Assembly: GCF_900199205.1 (NCBI RefSeq)
Contig: NZ_OBMJ01000003.1
Coordinates: forward strand, 124,001-188,000
Direction of reading: 5' to 3'
Length of the DNA stretch: 64,000 nt
Source of the DNA: Streptomyces sp. 1331.2
Lineage (GTDB): Bacteria > Actinomycetota > Actinomycetes > Streptomycetales > Streptomycetaceae
The position numbers and the translations under genes are program-made. Below, piece after piece: positions 41,279 through 49,825 of the stretch. Position 1 is the stretch's first letter. Every line of letters starts with the position of its first letter. The notes beneath the pieces were generated by a model. The model searched no databases and was not told where the DNA came from. It worked only from the letters and a program-made list of their open reading frames with translations.

Positions 41279-41878
41279 ATGGAACTCGTGAACCATCGGC
41301 GGCCCGAGGATGCGGCGGAGGCGTACATCAACGCCCTCGGCTGGCCGCTTTCGGTCGGGTGGAGGCACCGCCCGCGCCAGGGCTGCGCCTGCGGCACCCC
41401 GGACTGCTCGACGTCCGGCGCCCACCCGAAGCCCGGCGCCCGGGTGCTGCGGGACGCCGAGGTACTCGCGCAGGCCCTCCAGCAGGCCCCGGGTGCCGGC
41501 CTCATCGCCTGGACCGGCCCCTTCGACGCGCTCGTGGTGCCGCGCCAGTTGGGCATGGCGGCGATGATCGACCTGGACGCGATCACGCCGGCGCCGTGCA
41601 TCGTTTCCGAGGAGACGGTCACCCTGCTCATGCTGCCCGCGACCGCCCGGTACGCGTTGCGCGCTGGGGTTCCGGGGGAGGTCCGCAGCGGGGACCGAGG
41701 TTGGATCGCTGTCCCGCCGAGTCACGGGACGCGCTGGGACAACCTGCCGTGGATCGAGGGCACCAGGAAGCCGCAGGGGCTGCTGCACGGCCGAGACATG
41801 GCCTCGGCGTTGGAAGAGGCCGCGCGCCACTACGGGACCCTGGAGCCCGGTGCGGCCGGTTCGGTGGTGACGGCATGA
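41279..41878 (+). CDS. Primase/polymerase-like N-terminal domain protein
   Basis: A 199-aa protein resembling the N-terminal domain of bifunctional primase-polymerases: ..EAYINALGWPLSVGWRHRPRQGCACGTPDCSTSGAHPKPGA.. (family has ..WPVFP..K.P.., then Cys-x-C..C and H-P), then ..GAGLIAWTGPFDALVVPRQLG.., ..MIDLDAI... Short versions of this domain occur in Streptomyces integrative elements and phage-like regions. Catalytic acidic residues are not certain, so function is open. Overlaps the next gene by ATGA. Confidence 0.6.
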   Translation: MELVNHRRPEDAAEAYINALGWPLSVGWRHRPRQGCACGTPDCSTSGAHPKPGARVLRDAEVLAQALQQAPGAGLIAWTGPFDALVVPRQLGMAAMIDLDAITPAPCIVSEETVTLLMLPATARYALRAGVPGEVRSGDRGWIAVPPSHGTRWDNLPWIEGTRKPQGLLHGRDMASALEEAARHYGTLEPGAAGSVVTA

Positions 41879-42375
41879 GAGCGCACCTGGTGACCGGGGC
41901 CGAGCGCGAGGCCGCCGTGCGGCACTGGCTCTTGGCGGCCCTCCCCGACGGCGAGCGGACGGCCGCCGCCGCCGACTGGGCGACGCGCGGCGTCACCGTG
42001 CTGCCCTGCGGGACGTTGTTCTCGGCGGCGCGCCTGCCTGCCGACATCGTCGCCAGCGCGGCGGGAAGCGCGGACTGGGCGACCATCGACCGCTACCTCG
42101 CGGCGTCGTTCGACGGGCCGGTGTTCTGCACGGGGGACCGCGGGCTCTACGTGGCGCTGGTGCCGCCGAGCGCGGTCCGCACCTGGACGGTGCCGGGCGT
42201 CGCCCTCCTCGGCCGCGGCTCGGCTGTGACGGTGCCGGCGCCCGGCCTCACGCGGGACCGCACCGCCAGGCCGTACTGGGCCGTCCCGATGAAATCCCCC
42301 GGGGTCCTCTGCCTGCCGGAGGACGTCGCGAACATCGCCCATCGCGGCCTTCGGAGAGGACTGTCCTGTGGCTGA
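41875..42375 (+). CDS. Orphan protein A of a tandem pair
   Basis: A 166-aa soluble protein. It shares with the next gene's product the pattern ..DWA..V.LLP.G..F.....P....., ..DRYL....GPVFC.., ..W.V.......G.G....VP.PGLTR.....YW.VPM.S..VLC.P..VAN... ATG 41875 overlaps the preceding stop. The two genes probably arose by tandem duplication. No known family. Confidence 0.65.
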   Translation: MRAHLVTGAEREAAVRHWLLAALPDGERTAAAADWATRGVTVLPCGTLFSAARLPADIVASAAGSADWATIDRYLAASFDGPVFCTGDRGLYVALVPPSAVRTWTVPGVALLGRGSAVTVPAPGLTRDRTARPYWAVPMKSPGVLCLPEDVANIAHRGLRRGLSCG

Positions 42376-42862
42376 GCGGCAGCTGGATGATCACGCCGTG
42401 GCGCGCTGGCTCGCGGCAGCGACGCCTGTTCCCCGGCTGGCCTCCGCTGACTGGGCGCGCGACGACCTGGCGCTGCTGCCGACCGGCGTGCGGTTCGACG
42501 TCGTGGTCGTTCCTGGGGCCGAGGTGCGCGCCGTCTCAAGGACCGACCAGCCGAGGCTCCTGGACCGGCACCTGAGCCGCGTCCTCAAGCGCGGCCCGGT
42601 GTTCTGCTACGACTCGTACGACTCGTACGACTCGTACGACGCGGTCGTACCGGACGGCACGGCGCGGAACTGGCCGATCCAGGACGCGCCCTGTCTGGGC
42701 CTCGGGCAGACCACCGCCGTCCCGCGACCGGGCCTGACGCGGAAGGAGGGCGGTCGCGCCTTCTGGGTCGTGCCGATGATCTCGGCTGCGGTGCTCTGTC
42801 AGCCGCGCACGGTGGCCAACTTGATCCTCGCGGGCCGGCGTTCGGGGGCGACCTGTGGCTAG
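42368..42862 (+). CDS. Orphan protein B of a tandem pair
   Basis: A 164-aa paralogue of the preceding protein (see shared pattern there). GTG 42368 overlaps the upstream gene by 8 bases. A triplicated 9-bp unit at 42608-42634 encodes YDS-YDS-YDS in the middle. The next gene again overlaps it by 8 bases, so four genes in a row are translationally coupled. Confidence 0.65.
   Translation: MAERQLDDHAVARWLAAATPVPRLASADWARDDLALLPTGVRFDVVVVPGAEVRAVSRTDQPRLLDRHLSRVLKRGPVFCYDSYDSYDSYDAVVPDGTARNWPIQDAPCLGLGQTTAVPRPGLTRKEGGRAFWVVPMISAAVLCQPRTVANLILAGRRSGATCG
42608..42640. repeat. 9-bp tandem repeat encoding Tyr-Asp-Ser
   Basis: Three copies of tacgactcg and a partial fourth. Changes of whole units keep the frame. 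The paralogue at 41875 lacks the expansion. Confidence 0.9.
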
Positions 42863-43340
42863 GGCTCCGATCGAGATCGACGTGCGCGCCACCCTGCGCA
42901 TCGTGGCGCGAGCGGACGGACTGGCGGCTCGGGCGATGGCCGGCGGGGAACTCACCGGCGCCGACCTGGACGCCCTCTACGCGCTGCACGAGGAGCTGAC
43001 CGGCTACCTGGTGTTGCTGCTCGCCGGGACCGAGAGCAGGTACGAACACCTCAGGCCCCGCACTCCGATGCGGGTGCTCGTGGACGATGCCCTGCGACTG
43101 GGGGGCGACCTGGTCGCTAGGCAGCCCCGGCTCGGGCCTGTGTTCGACATCGTGGTCATCGCGCCGATCTGCCGCCTCCTCTTGGCGCTCTACCAGGGAC
43201 GGGCGGCCTTCGCCCGGCACGTGGGCAGCAGCCCGCTGGCCTGGGAGGCGCAGGAGGGCGCGGCGAACCGGGACTCGGCGCCCACTGCAGGAGAGCAGAA
43301 ATGGAGACCTCGGACCGTTGGGCCACAGTTCGGCACCTGA
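42855..43340 (+). CDS. DUF6415-like helical protein
   Basis: A 161-aa all-helical protein: ..IEIDVRATLRIVARADGLAARAMAGGELTGADLDALYALHEELTGYLVLLL.., ..GDLVARQPRLGPVFDIVVIAPICRLLLALY... The pattern resembles DUF6415 proteins of Streptomyces accessory regions. GTG 42855 overlaps the upstream gene. A second frame begins at ATG 43301 after AGGAGAG and encodes ..GYFASSGCTARDHG..GLCPEHA, perhaps a small gene of about 40-60 codons, but its stop is not clear. Confidence 0.55.
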   Translation: MARAPIEIDVRATLRIVARADGLAARAMAGGELTGADLDALYALHEELTGYLVLLLAGTESRYEHLRPRTPMRVLVDDALRLGGDLVARQPRLGPVFDIVVIAPICRLLLALYQGRAAFARHVGSSPLAWEAQEGAANRDSAPTAGEQKWRPRTVGPQFGT

Positions 43341-43475
43341 GCGGCTACTTCGCCAGCAGCGGGTGCACGGCCCGGGACCACGGGGTGAAGCGGAGAACGG
43401 GGCTCTGCCCGGAGCACGCACCTGTCGCTACGGTAGCGGTCCGTGGCGTGCTGACTACGAGCACCGGGGGGAACG

Positions 43476-44792
43476 GTGACCGACAGCATCACGTTCGGCA
43501 GGTTCATCTCGCTGCGCCGCACGGAGAAGGGCTGGACGCAGCTGCGGCTGGCGACCGAGCTCAACCGCAGCGAGGCGTGGATGTCGCAGGTCGAGCGGGA
43601 CCTCCAGCAAGTCCAGGACGTGCCGCTGCTGCGACTGCTGGCCGACGCCCTGGACGTCGGGGTCGACACGCTGATGACCCTGCCGCAGCCCGCCGCGAAG
43701 AAGGCGAACAGATCACCGCGACGGCGCGTCAGCTCGGCTACGCTGACGACGACTTCCGGTGCCGAGGAGGACGATGTGCGACGCCGCCCGTTCCTGACCC
43801 TGGCGGCTGCCGCCCTCTTCGCTCCGGTGGCCGGACAGCAGGCTGCGCAGGCCGAGCCGGCGCCGCCGCTCTCCGGCCTGGAAGACCTGCTCCTCTACGG
43901 GGCAGGACGGATCCCCGCTCCCCGGCGGGAGCCGACTCGGGCGTCCGTCGCCGAGTCCGTCGTGGTCTCCCGTCGGGAGTTCAAGGCGGCCAAGTACGAC
44001 GTCCTCGCCCAGGCGCTGCCCGGCCGGATCGCTGCGGCCGATGTCGTCGGCACCGCGGAGGAGCGCGCCCGCACCGTCGCCCAGCTCTACAACATCGCGG
44101 TGCGCCTGTGCATCAAGATCGGCGACAACAACCTCGTGGCCGTCACCGCCGACCGCGCACTGACCGCCGCCCGCCTGGGTGGCGACCCGCTGATCACGGC
44201 CGAGGCGCAGCGCATGGTGTCCAGCGCCTGGCGCCGCCAGGGCAGCCTGGCCAGGGCAACGGACATCGTCGTCGTCGCGGCCGACGACCTGCTCGCCGAC
44301 ACCTCTGTCCCCGAAGCGTCCCGCCTGGCCACGCGCGGAGACCTCTACGCCACCGCCGCCTACACCGCGGCGAAGGCGGGCGACAGGGCGTACGCCCACT
44401 CCCTCATCACGGAGGCCGCTGACAGTGCTGCCGCTGCGGGCCGGTCCTCCGGCCTGGTGGACGGCATCCAGGGCGTCGGCCTTCACGAGGTCAGTGTGCA
44501 CTTCGAGCTCGGGGATGCCGGCCGGGCGATCGAGACGGCCCGCACGATCGACCCGGCCGCGCTGCCGACCGCCGAGCGGCAGGCCAGATTCTTCACCGAC
44601 GTGGCCCGTGCCTTCGACCAGTGGGGCAAGCCGGAGCAGTGCTACCGCGCCCTGCTGGCTGCCGAGGAAGCGGCCCCGCAAGAGCTGCGCAGGGGCGCGG
44701 TTCGTGACCTCGCAGCCGGCCTGCTGCGGCACGACCGGCGGCTGCCGGGTGTGCGCGACTTCGCCGCCCGCGCGGGCGTACAGATCGTTTAA
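43476..44792 (+). CDS. XRE-family regulator with TPR-like domain, next to the nucleotide operon
   Basis: A 438-aa protein: HTH_XRE (..GRFISLRRTEKGWTQLRLATELNRSEAWMSQVERDLQQV..), a linker with a Tat-like or hydrophobic stretch (RRRPFLTLAAAALFAPVAG), then TPR-like helices (..DNNLVAVTADRALTAARLGGDPLITAEAQRMVSSAWRRQGSLARAT..). GTG 43476. Just upstream is a palindrome cgctac g gtagcg (43426-43438). It precedes the thymidylate-synthase operon, separated by nested palindromes, and is the likely regulator of that operon (inference). Confidence 0.87.
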   Translation: MTDSITFGRFISLRRTEKGWTQLRLATELNRSEAWMSQVERDLQQVQDVPLLRLLADALDVGVDTLMTLPQPAAKKANRSPRRRVSSATLTTTSGAEEDDVRRRPFLTLAAAALFAPVAGQQAAQAEPAPPLSGLEDLLLYGAGRIPAPRREPTRASVAESVVVSRREFKAAKYDVLAQALPGRIAAADVVGTAEERARTVAQLYNIAVRLCIKIGDNNLVAVTADRALTAARLGGDPLITAEAQRMVSSAWRRQGSLARATDIVVVAADDLLADTSVPEASRLATRGDLYATAAYTAAKAGDRAYAHSLITEAADSAAAAGRSSGLVDGIQGVGLHEVSVHFELGDAGRAIETARTIDPAALPTAERQARFFTDVARAFDQWGKPEQCYRALLAAEEAAPQELRRGAVRDLAAGLLRHDRRLPGVRDFAARAGVQIV

Positions 44793-44829
44793 CCCGTAGT
44801 GGGACTACGGGCCGTAGTCCCACTACGGG
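44793..44829. promoter_or_regulatory. Nested palindromes between the XRE gene and the nucleotide operon
   Basis: A perfect 18-base inverted repeat around one base (44793-44810 / 44812-44829) contains two smaller palindromes, gtagt ggg actac and gtagt ccc actac. It begins right after the regulator's stop codon. It may be a terminator, but the nested structure also fits an operator for the downstream operon. The rest of the gap 44830-45132 shows no other feature. Confidence 0.7.
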
Positions 44830-45132
44830 CTACGGCACCGGTCCGGCAGTTCACTGAGGGGGCCCGTCTCCGGCCGGCGTCAGCCTGACCGGGGCCGGCT
44901 ACCGAAGCCGTACCGCGTGGCTTCACCGCGCGGCCGTCATCACCTACGCCCCCATGCTGCTCCGACACGGTCTCCCTCTCTCCACCTGCCCGGCTGACGC
45001 CGTTCCCCGACCTGCCCGGTCCCGGAGAGGCGATCGCCGTGCGCCCCCGGGACGGCGTGGAAGTCCCGGCCCGTCCCATCTCCCCGTCTCGCGCTTCTCC
45101 TTCCGGAGCCGCACCAAGAAGTGGAGCTCAGT

Positions 45133-46155
45133 GTGATCGCACCCGTCGTCTTCCCCTCGTTCCAGCACGCCTACGTCGCCGTCCTGCGGTACGTCACCGA
45201 GACCTACGAGTTCGTCAACTCGGCTCGGGGTAACGACAGCCAGGAGATCATCGGTGCGAGCTTCCGGCTCGCCGATCCCCGCCAGCGGGCCCTGTACCTG
45301 ACGAGCCGACCGGTCAACCCGGTGTACCACTACGCGGAAGCGCTCTGGTACCTGGGCGGCATGCGGAACCTCGACCTGATCGGGCACTACGCGAACCGCC
45401 GCCGGGCCGACTCGCGCGACGGCGTCACCATCGAAGGTTCGTCCTACGGGGCCAGGATCTTCGCTCCCCGTCCAGACGGCGCGCCTTCCGCCTTCGACCA
45501 GGCGCTGGAATTGCTGCGGGCCGAGAAGGACAGCAAGCGCGCGTACATGCCGATCTTCGAGGCCCGCGACCTGGACGAGATCGGCCACCCCGACCTGCCC
45601 TGCCTGGTCGGCCTCCACCTGCTGGCCCGTGAGGGCTACCTGCACATGGTCACCTACATGCGCGCCAACGACGCCAATCGCGGCATGGTCTGCGACGTCT
45701 ACTCCTTCACCCTGATCCAGGAGTTCGCCGCCGCGCTCCTCGGACTGCGCCTGGGCTCCTACACCCACCACGTGGGCTCGATGCACGTCGGGCTCCGGGA
45801 CCTGGAGCGCGCGGGCAGGGTGCTGGACGAGACGGCGGCGAGCTACGCCACGGTGCCCTGCTTCGCGCCGCCGGTGATGCCCGCCGACTCCACGTGGAAG
45901 CACATCCGGACCGTCCTGGAGCACGAGGAGCTGCTGCGCGCCAACCGGGTCCAGTACACCCCCAGGGACGTCGCCGGACTGGACCTGCCGCGGTACTGGC
46001 AGCGCGTCCTGCTGCTCTTCGAGGCGCACCGGCAGGTGGTCAACTGCCCGGAAGTCCCGGTCGACCAGCGCGTGCTCGACGCGCTGGAGCCAGGCGCGCG
46101 CTGGCAGTTCGAGCGCCGCTGGCCGGCCCGCGTCGCAGCCGGGGAGAACACGTGA
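45133..46155 (+). CDS. Thymidylate-synthase homologue with cytosine-type Asp
   Basis: A 340-aa protein in exact register with ThyA: E69 (ThyA E58, in AEALWYLGG), catalytic C157 (C146), R177 and D180 (R166, D169), H218 (H207). ThyA N177, which selects uracil, is D188 here (GMVCD for GLPFN). Asp at this place is the known feature of dCMP hydroxymethylase and MilA-type CMP hydroxymethylases. ThyA Y209 is Gly220, so sugar recognition also differs. Expected reaction: folate-dependent methylation or hydroxymethylation of C5 of (d)CMP. GTG 45133 follows GGAG; GTG 45121 is in frame too. First gene of a coupled operon. Confidence 0.85.
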   Translation: MIAPVVFPSFQHAYVAVLRYVTETYEFVNSARGNDSQEIIGASFRLADPRQRALYLTSRPVNPVYHYAEALWYLGGMRNLDLIGHYANRRRADSRDGVTIEGSSYGARIFAPRPDGAPSAFDQALELLRAEKDSKRAYMPIFEARDLDEIGHPDLPCLVGLHLLAREGYLHMVTYMRANDANRGMVCDVYSFTLIQEFAAALLGLRLGSYTHHVGSMHVGLRDLERAGRVLDETAASYATVPCFAPPVMPADSTWKHIRTVLEHEELLRANRVQYTPRDVAGLDLPRYWQRVLLLFEAHRQVVNCPEVPVDQRVLDALEPGARWQFERRWPARVAAGENT

Positions 46156-46688
46156 TCCCGCAGCCCGATCAGCACAACCCGCTGCGGGGGGTGGACTGGG
46201 CCCGCTGGAGCGTGGTGCTGCTCAAGCCGGACTGCGTGCGCCGGGGCGTGAGTGACCAGGTGCTGGCCCGGCTGGAGCCCGCCGCGACGATCGTCCACCG
46301 GCAGCAGGTCCTCGTGGAGGACTGGCAGATCTTCGTCCACTACTGGGACCTGCTGGTCACGCGGGACCGCTTCGAGGTCGACGTTCCCGGCTGCCTGCGC
46401 ACCACCTACGTGCGACAGCCGGTGGAAGTGGCGCTCGCCTACGGCGAACCCGGCACCCCCGAGCGGCTGCGCAGCCTGCTCGGGCACTTCGACCCCCACC
46501 AGGCCGAGCCGGGCACCATCCGCGCCGACCTGGGCACCGACAGCCTCACGGCCGCCCGGGCGCAGCGCCGCCTCGTGGAGAACCTGATCCACACCTCCGA
46601 CGACCGGCGCGCCGCGCGCCGGGACTTCGGGACGTGGTTCGGCGCCGGCCACCACCAGTTCTTGGAGATCAAGGAGGATCACCGATGA
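46152..46688 (+). CDS. Nucleoside-diphosphate-kinase-like protein
   Basis: A 178-aa protein with NDK features: ..WSVVLLKPDCVRRGVSDQVL.. (LLKPD, K25), ..GTIRADLGTDS.. and ..NLIHTSDDRRAARRDFGTWF.. with the phospho-acceptor His147 in N-x-x-H-x-S-D. The middle is divergent, with an insertion compared with classical 140-aa Ndk. It probably makes a nucleoside triphosphate, a step that fits the synthase upstream. Overlaps both neighbours by GTGA and ATGA. Confidence 0.8.
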   Translation: MIPQPDQHNPLRGVDWARWSVVLLKPDCVRRGVSDQVLARLEPAATIVHRQQVLVEDWQIFVHYWDLLVTRDRFEVDVPGCLRTTYVRQPVEVALAYGEPGTPERLRSLLGHFDPHQAEPGTIRADLGTDSLTAARAQRRLVENLIHTSDDRRAARRDFGTWFGAGHHQFLEIKEDHR

Positions 46689-47860
46689 CGACCGCCGCCA
46701 GGAGGGCCCGGCGCCCGCTGCCCCTGCTGAACGTCGAGCAGATCGCTTCGCTCAAGCCGGAGCTCGCCGAGGTCATCGAGTACCGCAAGAGCGGATTGTC
46801 GCTCAACCACATCGTGGGCTGCCCGCTGGACTGCGGGTACTGCGTGCGTCACCTGTTCGACAACTTCGAGCTCAAGACCCCTCGGCGGCTGATGAGCGAC
46901 GAGGCCGCGGTGGAGTTGCTGACCGGGCACCGGTACTTCCGGCCCCACCGCACGCCGATCCAGATCTTCAACCGGGCGACAGACCCCATGCTCCCGGTCG
47001 TCAAGCCGCACACGTTCCGGACGCTGCGGCTGCTGGACGAGCAGGGCCTGACCAACCACGTTCTGATCATCACCAGGTGGCGCGTCGACCCCGAGGACTG
47101 CGAGGTCCTGAACGGATTCGAGAACATCCGGCTGACGGTGCTGGTCACGCACTCCGGTATCGACCACCCGGGCATCGAACCGGTGGACTCGGCCATCGCC
47201 GCCGCCAGCCTCCAGACGCTCCACCAGCACGCCGAGCGCTACCGCACGGTGCTGTACTGGCGGCCGATCGTGCCGGGTCTCAACGACTCCGACGAGCACA
47301 TCCAGCGGGCCTTGGAGCTGTCGAGGCACGCCGACGCGACGGTGTTCACCGGGCTGTTCTTCCGCAAGGAGATCGCCGCGTACTACGCGGACCACGGCCT
47401 GCCGATGCCGTACGAGGACGTCGCCCGCCGCAAGATCATGCCGGAGGAGTCCGAGCAGCGCATCCTCGACGCCTTCCGCCGGCCCGACGACGGGGCCGAG
47501 CCGTACGGGCCGCTGTTCCGGAAGACCAGCTGCGGCGTCGCGTACGCCCACAAGGTGGCCGACTACAACGGGCACTACGGCATCCGGGAGTTGTGCGACA
47601 TCTGCCCGGCGGCGCAGCTGGGCCTGTGCCGCGATGCCTGGAAGGCCCCCAGTCTGGAAGAGGCCACCGCGGCCGCCCGTGCTCTCGGGGCGACCGGCGA
47701 CGTTGAGATCACCGAACGCGCCATCATCGTCGAGGGCTTGAACGAGCCGCCGCGCTACTACCTCCAGCACGGCTTCGGCTACCAGGTCCACGACCGTGAC
47801 AAGCCGCACCGCTACCGCCGCCACGGCCGGGCCGAAATCGGCTGGGCCGACAACAAGTAG
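46685..47860 (+). CDS. Radical SAM protein, spore-photoproduct-lyase-like
   Basis: A 391-aa enzyme. C46-x3-C50-x2-C53 (GCPLDCGYC) binds the 4Fe-4S cluster that cleaves S-adenosylmethionine. The barrel (..IFNRATDPMLPVVKPHTFRTLRLLDEQGLTNHVLIITR..) resembles SplB-like radical SAM proteins. A C-terminal CDICPAAQLGLC group may hold a second cluster. The substrate may be the modified nucleotide or base made by the synthase upstream (inference). Coupled to the NDK-like gene by ATGA and 9 bp before the exonuclease gene. Confidence 0.87.
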   Translation: MTTAARRARRPLPLLNVEQIASLKPELAEVIEYRKSGLSLNHIVGCPLDCGYCVRHLFDNFELKTPRRLMSDEAAVELLTGHRYFRPHRTPIQIFNRATDPMLPVVKPHTFRTLRLLDEQGLTNHVLIITRWRVDPEDCEVLNGFENIRLTVLVTHSGIDHPGIEPVDSAIAAASLQTLHQHAERYRTVLYWRPIVPGLNDSDEHIQRALELSRHADATVFTGLFFRKEIAAYYADHGLPMPYEDVARRKIMPEESEQRILDAFRRPDDGAEPYGPLFRKTSCGVAYAHKVADYNGHYGIRELCDICPAAQLGLCRDAWKAPSLEEATAAARALGATGDVEITERAIIVEGLNEPPRYYLQHGFGYQVHDRDKPHRYRRHGRAEIGWADNK

Positions 47861-47869
47861 GGAACGCTG

Positions 47870-48484
47870 ATGGACTACGGCGCCTGGCCCCGTCTCTTCG
47901 TCGTAGACGTGGAGGGCAACGGAGGAACGCCGCCGGACCTGGTGGAGGTCGCAGCGGTCCCTGTGGTCAACGGGATCCCGGTGCCGTCGTCCACACGCTC
48001 CACGCTGCTGCGCCCGCCGAACCCCATCACGCCGTTCGCACGGCGGGTGCACGGCATCCGTAACCAGGACGTCGCCACCGCGCCGACCTGGGAGCAGATC
48101 GGCCCCCAGGTGCACGCCGACCTGGAAGGCGTGTGGATCGCCGCGCACAACGCCCACGTGGACTACGGCGTGCTGTTGCGGCACATGCCCGACTGGAAGC
48201 CGGCCGGGGTGCTGGACACCCTGCGGCTCGCCCGCGCCACCTACCCGAAGGCCCGCCGGTACAGCCTCGACGCGCTGATCGAGCTGACCGCCATCGACCT
48301 GGAGTCCATCCCCGGCCAGCGCCACCGGGCCGCCTACGACGCCCACGCAACCGCCCTGCTGCTGCTCTCTCTCGCCGAGCACTACGACACGTGGGACACG
48401 CTGCTCGCCGCAGCCGTCCCACCCGGGATGCCCGGCGCCCCCCTTCCCGCTCCGCCCAAGTCCGAGGAACAGACACTGTGGTGA
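47870..48484 (+). CDS. DnaQ-like DEDDh 3'-5' exonuclease
   Basis: A 204-aa protein with the DEDDh set: D13 and E15 (VVDVEGNG), D of HNAHVDYGVL, and H-x4-D of HRAAYDAHAT. It should trim DNA, RNA or oligonucleotides from the 3' end, or degrade nucleotides. In this operon it could release or clear modified nucleotides. ATG 47870; overlaps the kinase gene by 7 bases. Confidence 0.85.
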   Translation: MDYGAWPRLFVVDVEGNGGTPPDLVEVAAVPVVNGIPVPSSTRSTLLRPPNPITPFARRVHGIRNQDVATAPTWEQIGPQVHADLEGVWIAAHNAHVDYGVLLRHMPDWKPAGVLDTLRLARATYPKARRYSLDALIELTAIDLESIPGQRHRAAYDAHATALLLLSLAEHYDTWDTLLAAAVPPGMPGAPLPAPPKSEEQTLW

Positions 48485-49080
48485 CACCGCTTCGCCTCTA
48501 CATCGCCGGAACGCACTCGACCGGCAAGACCACCATCGCCAGGCGCATCGAGATGGAACTGCGCGCCACCGGCCTCAAGGTCGCCCGCACCGGCGGCTTC
48601 GCCAAGCGGGCCGCCGAGCTCGGCCTCCCGAAGATGACGCGCCACACCGCCGCCTCCAGCACGTGGATCATCAACGCCACGGCCAACGCCGCCCTGGAGG
48701 CGGAGCTCACCGCGGACGTCGTGATCGTGGACCGCACTCCCTTCGACGCCCTCGCCTACTTCCTGGCGGCGGTCGAGCACCGGGACGAGCGCCCCGACCC
48801 CGAAGCGCTGTCCCGTCTGACGGCCCTGGTCCAGCTGGCCAGCCCCCGGCCGGTGGTCTTCCTGGCCACCGTGCTGGACCCGGCTCTGCCGCTGGCCGAA
48901 CACCCGGGCAAGGACCCCGACTGGGCTGACGCCGCGTTCCGCGAGGCCGTGGACCGGCAGCTCCACCGGGCCTTGAGGGGCTACTCGGTGCCGCACATCA
49001 CGGTGCCCAGCGACGAGCACGCGGAGACCGTCGAGATGGCCGTCGAGGCGATCGCTGCCGCGTGGGACGTGGCGGCGTGA
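48478..49080 (+). CDS. NadR-like P-loop kinase / AAA_28 protein
   Basis: A 200-aa P-loop protein: Walker A GTHSTGKTT near the N-terminus, ..DVVIVDRTPFDALAYFLAAVEH.. (Walker B and the DRxxxD-type motif of nucleoside/nucleotide kinases). NadR-type and AAA_28 proteins phosphorylate small nucleosides or nucleotides. Here a monophosphate-to-diphosphate or nucleoside kinase step would connect the synthase and the NDK-like protein (inference). GTG 48478 has GAGGA 9 bases upstream. Confidence 0.8.
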   Translation: MVTPLRLYIAGTHSTGKTTIARRIEMELRATGLKVARTGGFAKRAAELGLPKMTRHTAASSTWIINATANAALEAELTADVVIVDRTPFDALAYFLAAVEHRDERPDPEALSRLTALVQLASPRPVVFLATVLDPALPLAEHPGKDPDWADAAFREAVDRQLHRALRGYSVPHITVPSDEHAETVEMAVEAIAAAWDVAA

Positions 49081-49811
49081 TCACGATCGCGGGTAAGACA
49101 GTCCCGCGCCTGGGCCTGGGCACCCTGCGCCTGACCGGCCCCGGCACCTGGGGCGAGCCGGCCGACATGGTCGGTGCCGCCGCACTGCTGCGCGAGGCCG
49201 TTCACGACCTCGGCATCCTGCACGTCGACACCGCCGACGCCTACGGCCCGCACACCGTCGAGGAACTGATCCGCCGCGCGCTGCACCCCTACCCCGAGCA
49301 GCTGCTGCTGGCCACGAAGGTCGGCATGGTGCGGCCCGCCCCGAACGTCTGGCGCCCGCTGGGCCGGCCCGAGTACCTGCGCGCCGCCGTGGAGGCGTCC
49401 CTGCGCCGCCTGGGCACCGAGCGGATCGATCTGTGCTACCTGCACCGGGTGGACCCCGCGGTCCCGCTGGCCGATCAGGTCGGCGAGCTGGAGGAGCTGC
49501 GGGCCGCAGGTAAGGTCGCCGCCATCGGCCTGTCCAAGGTGACCCCTGAGCAGATCCGCGAGGCCGGCAAGCTAGTGGCGGTCGCCGCCGTGCAGAACTG
49601 CCTGAACGCCGCCGAACCGGACGATCCGGCGTTGGCGTACTGCCTGGACAACGGCATCCCGTACGTGCCGTACCGGCCGCTGAACGCCGGCCTGCTGCCC
49701 GATCCGGCGGAGGCCCTGCGGTGGCTGCTGGACCTCGGCCCGTTGGTGGCGCCGATCCCCGGCACCGCGGACCCTGCCCACCTGCGCGCGCTCTTCGCGC
49801 CCGCGACCTGA
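49077..49811 (+). CDS. Aldo/keto reductase, short form
   Basis: A 244-aa NADPH-dependent reductase with the AKR tetrad: D and Y of HVDTADAYGPHT, K of LLATKVGM, H of CYLHRVD. At 244 residues it is shorter than usual (280-330), with a shortened C-terminal loop, so substrate choice may be altered. Coupled to the kinase gene by GTGA. In the operon it might reduce a sugar or base aldehyde, for example a formyl or keto intermediate (inference). Confidence 0.85.
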   Translation: MITIAGKTVPRLGLGTLRLTGPGTWGEPADMVGAAALLREAVHDLGILHVDTADAYGPHTVEELIRRALHPYPEQLLLATKVGMVRPAPNVWRPLGRPEYLRAAVEASLRRLGTERIDLCYLHRVDPAVPLADQVGELEELRAAGKVAAIGLSKVTPEQIREAGKLVAVAAVQNCLNAAEPDDPALAYCLDNGIPYVPYRPLNAGLLPDPAEALRWLLDLGPLVAPIPGTADPAHLRALFAPAT

Positions 49812-49825
49812 GCAGCGGGTACTCG

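Noticed and set aside
43301-44422. Long open frame starting METSDRWATVRHL after a good ribosome-binding site
   Set aside because: It overlaps the XRE regulator out of frame for most of its length and becomes Arg/Gly-rich. Only its first 40-60 codons could be a small gene, noted under the DUF6415-like entry.
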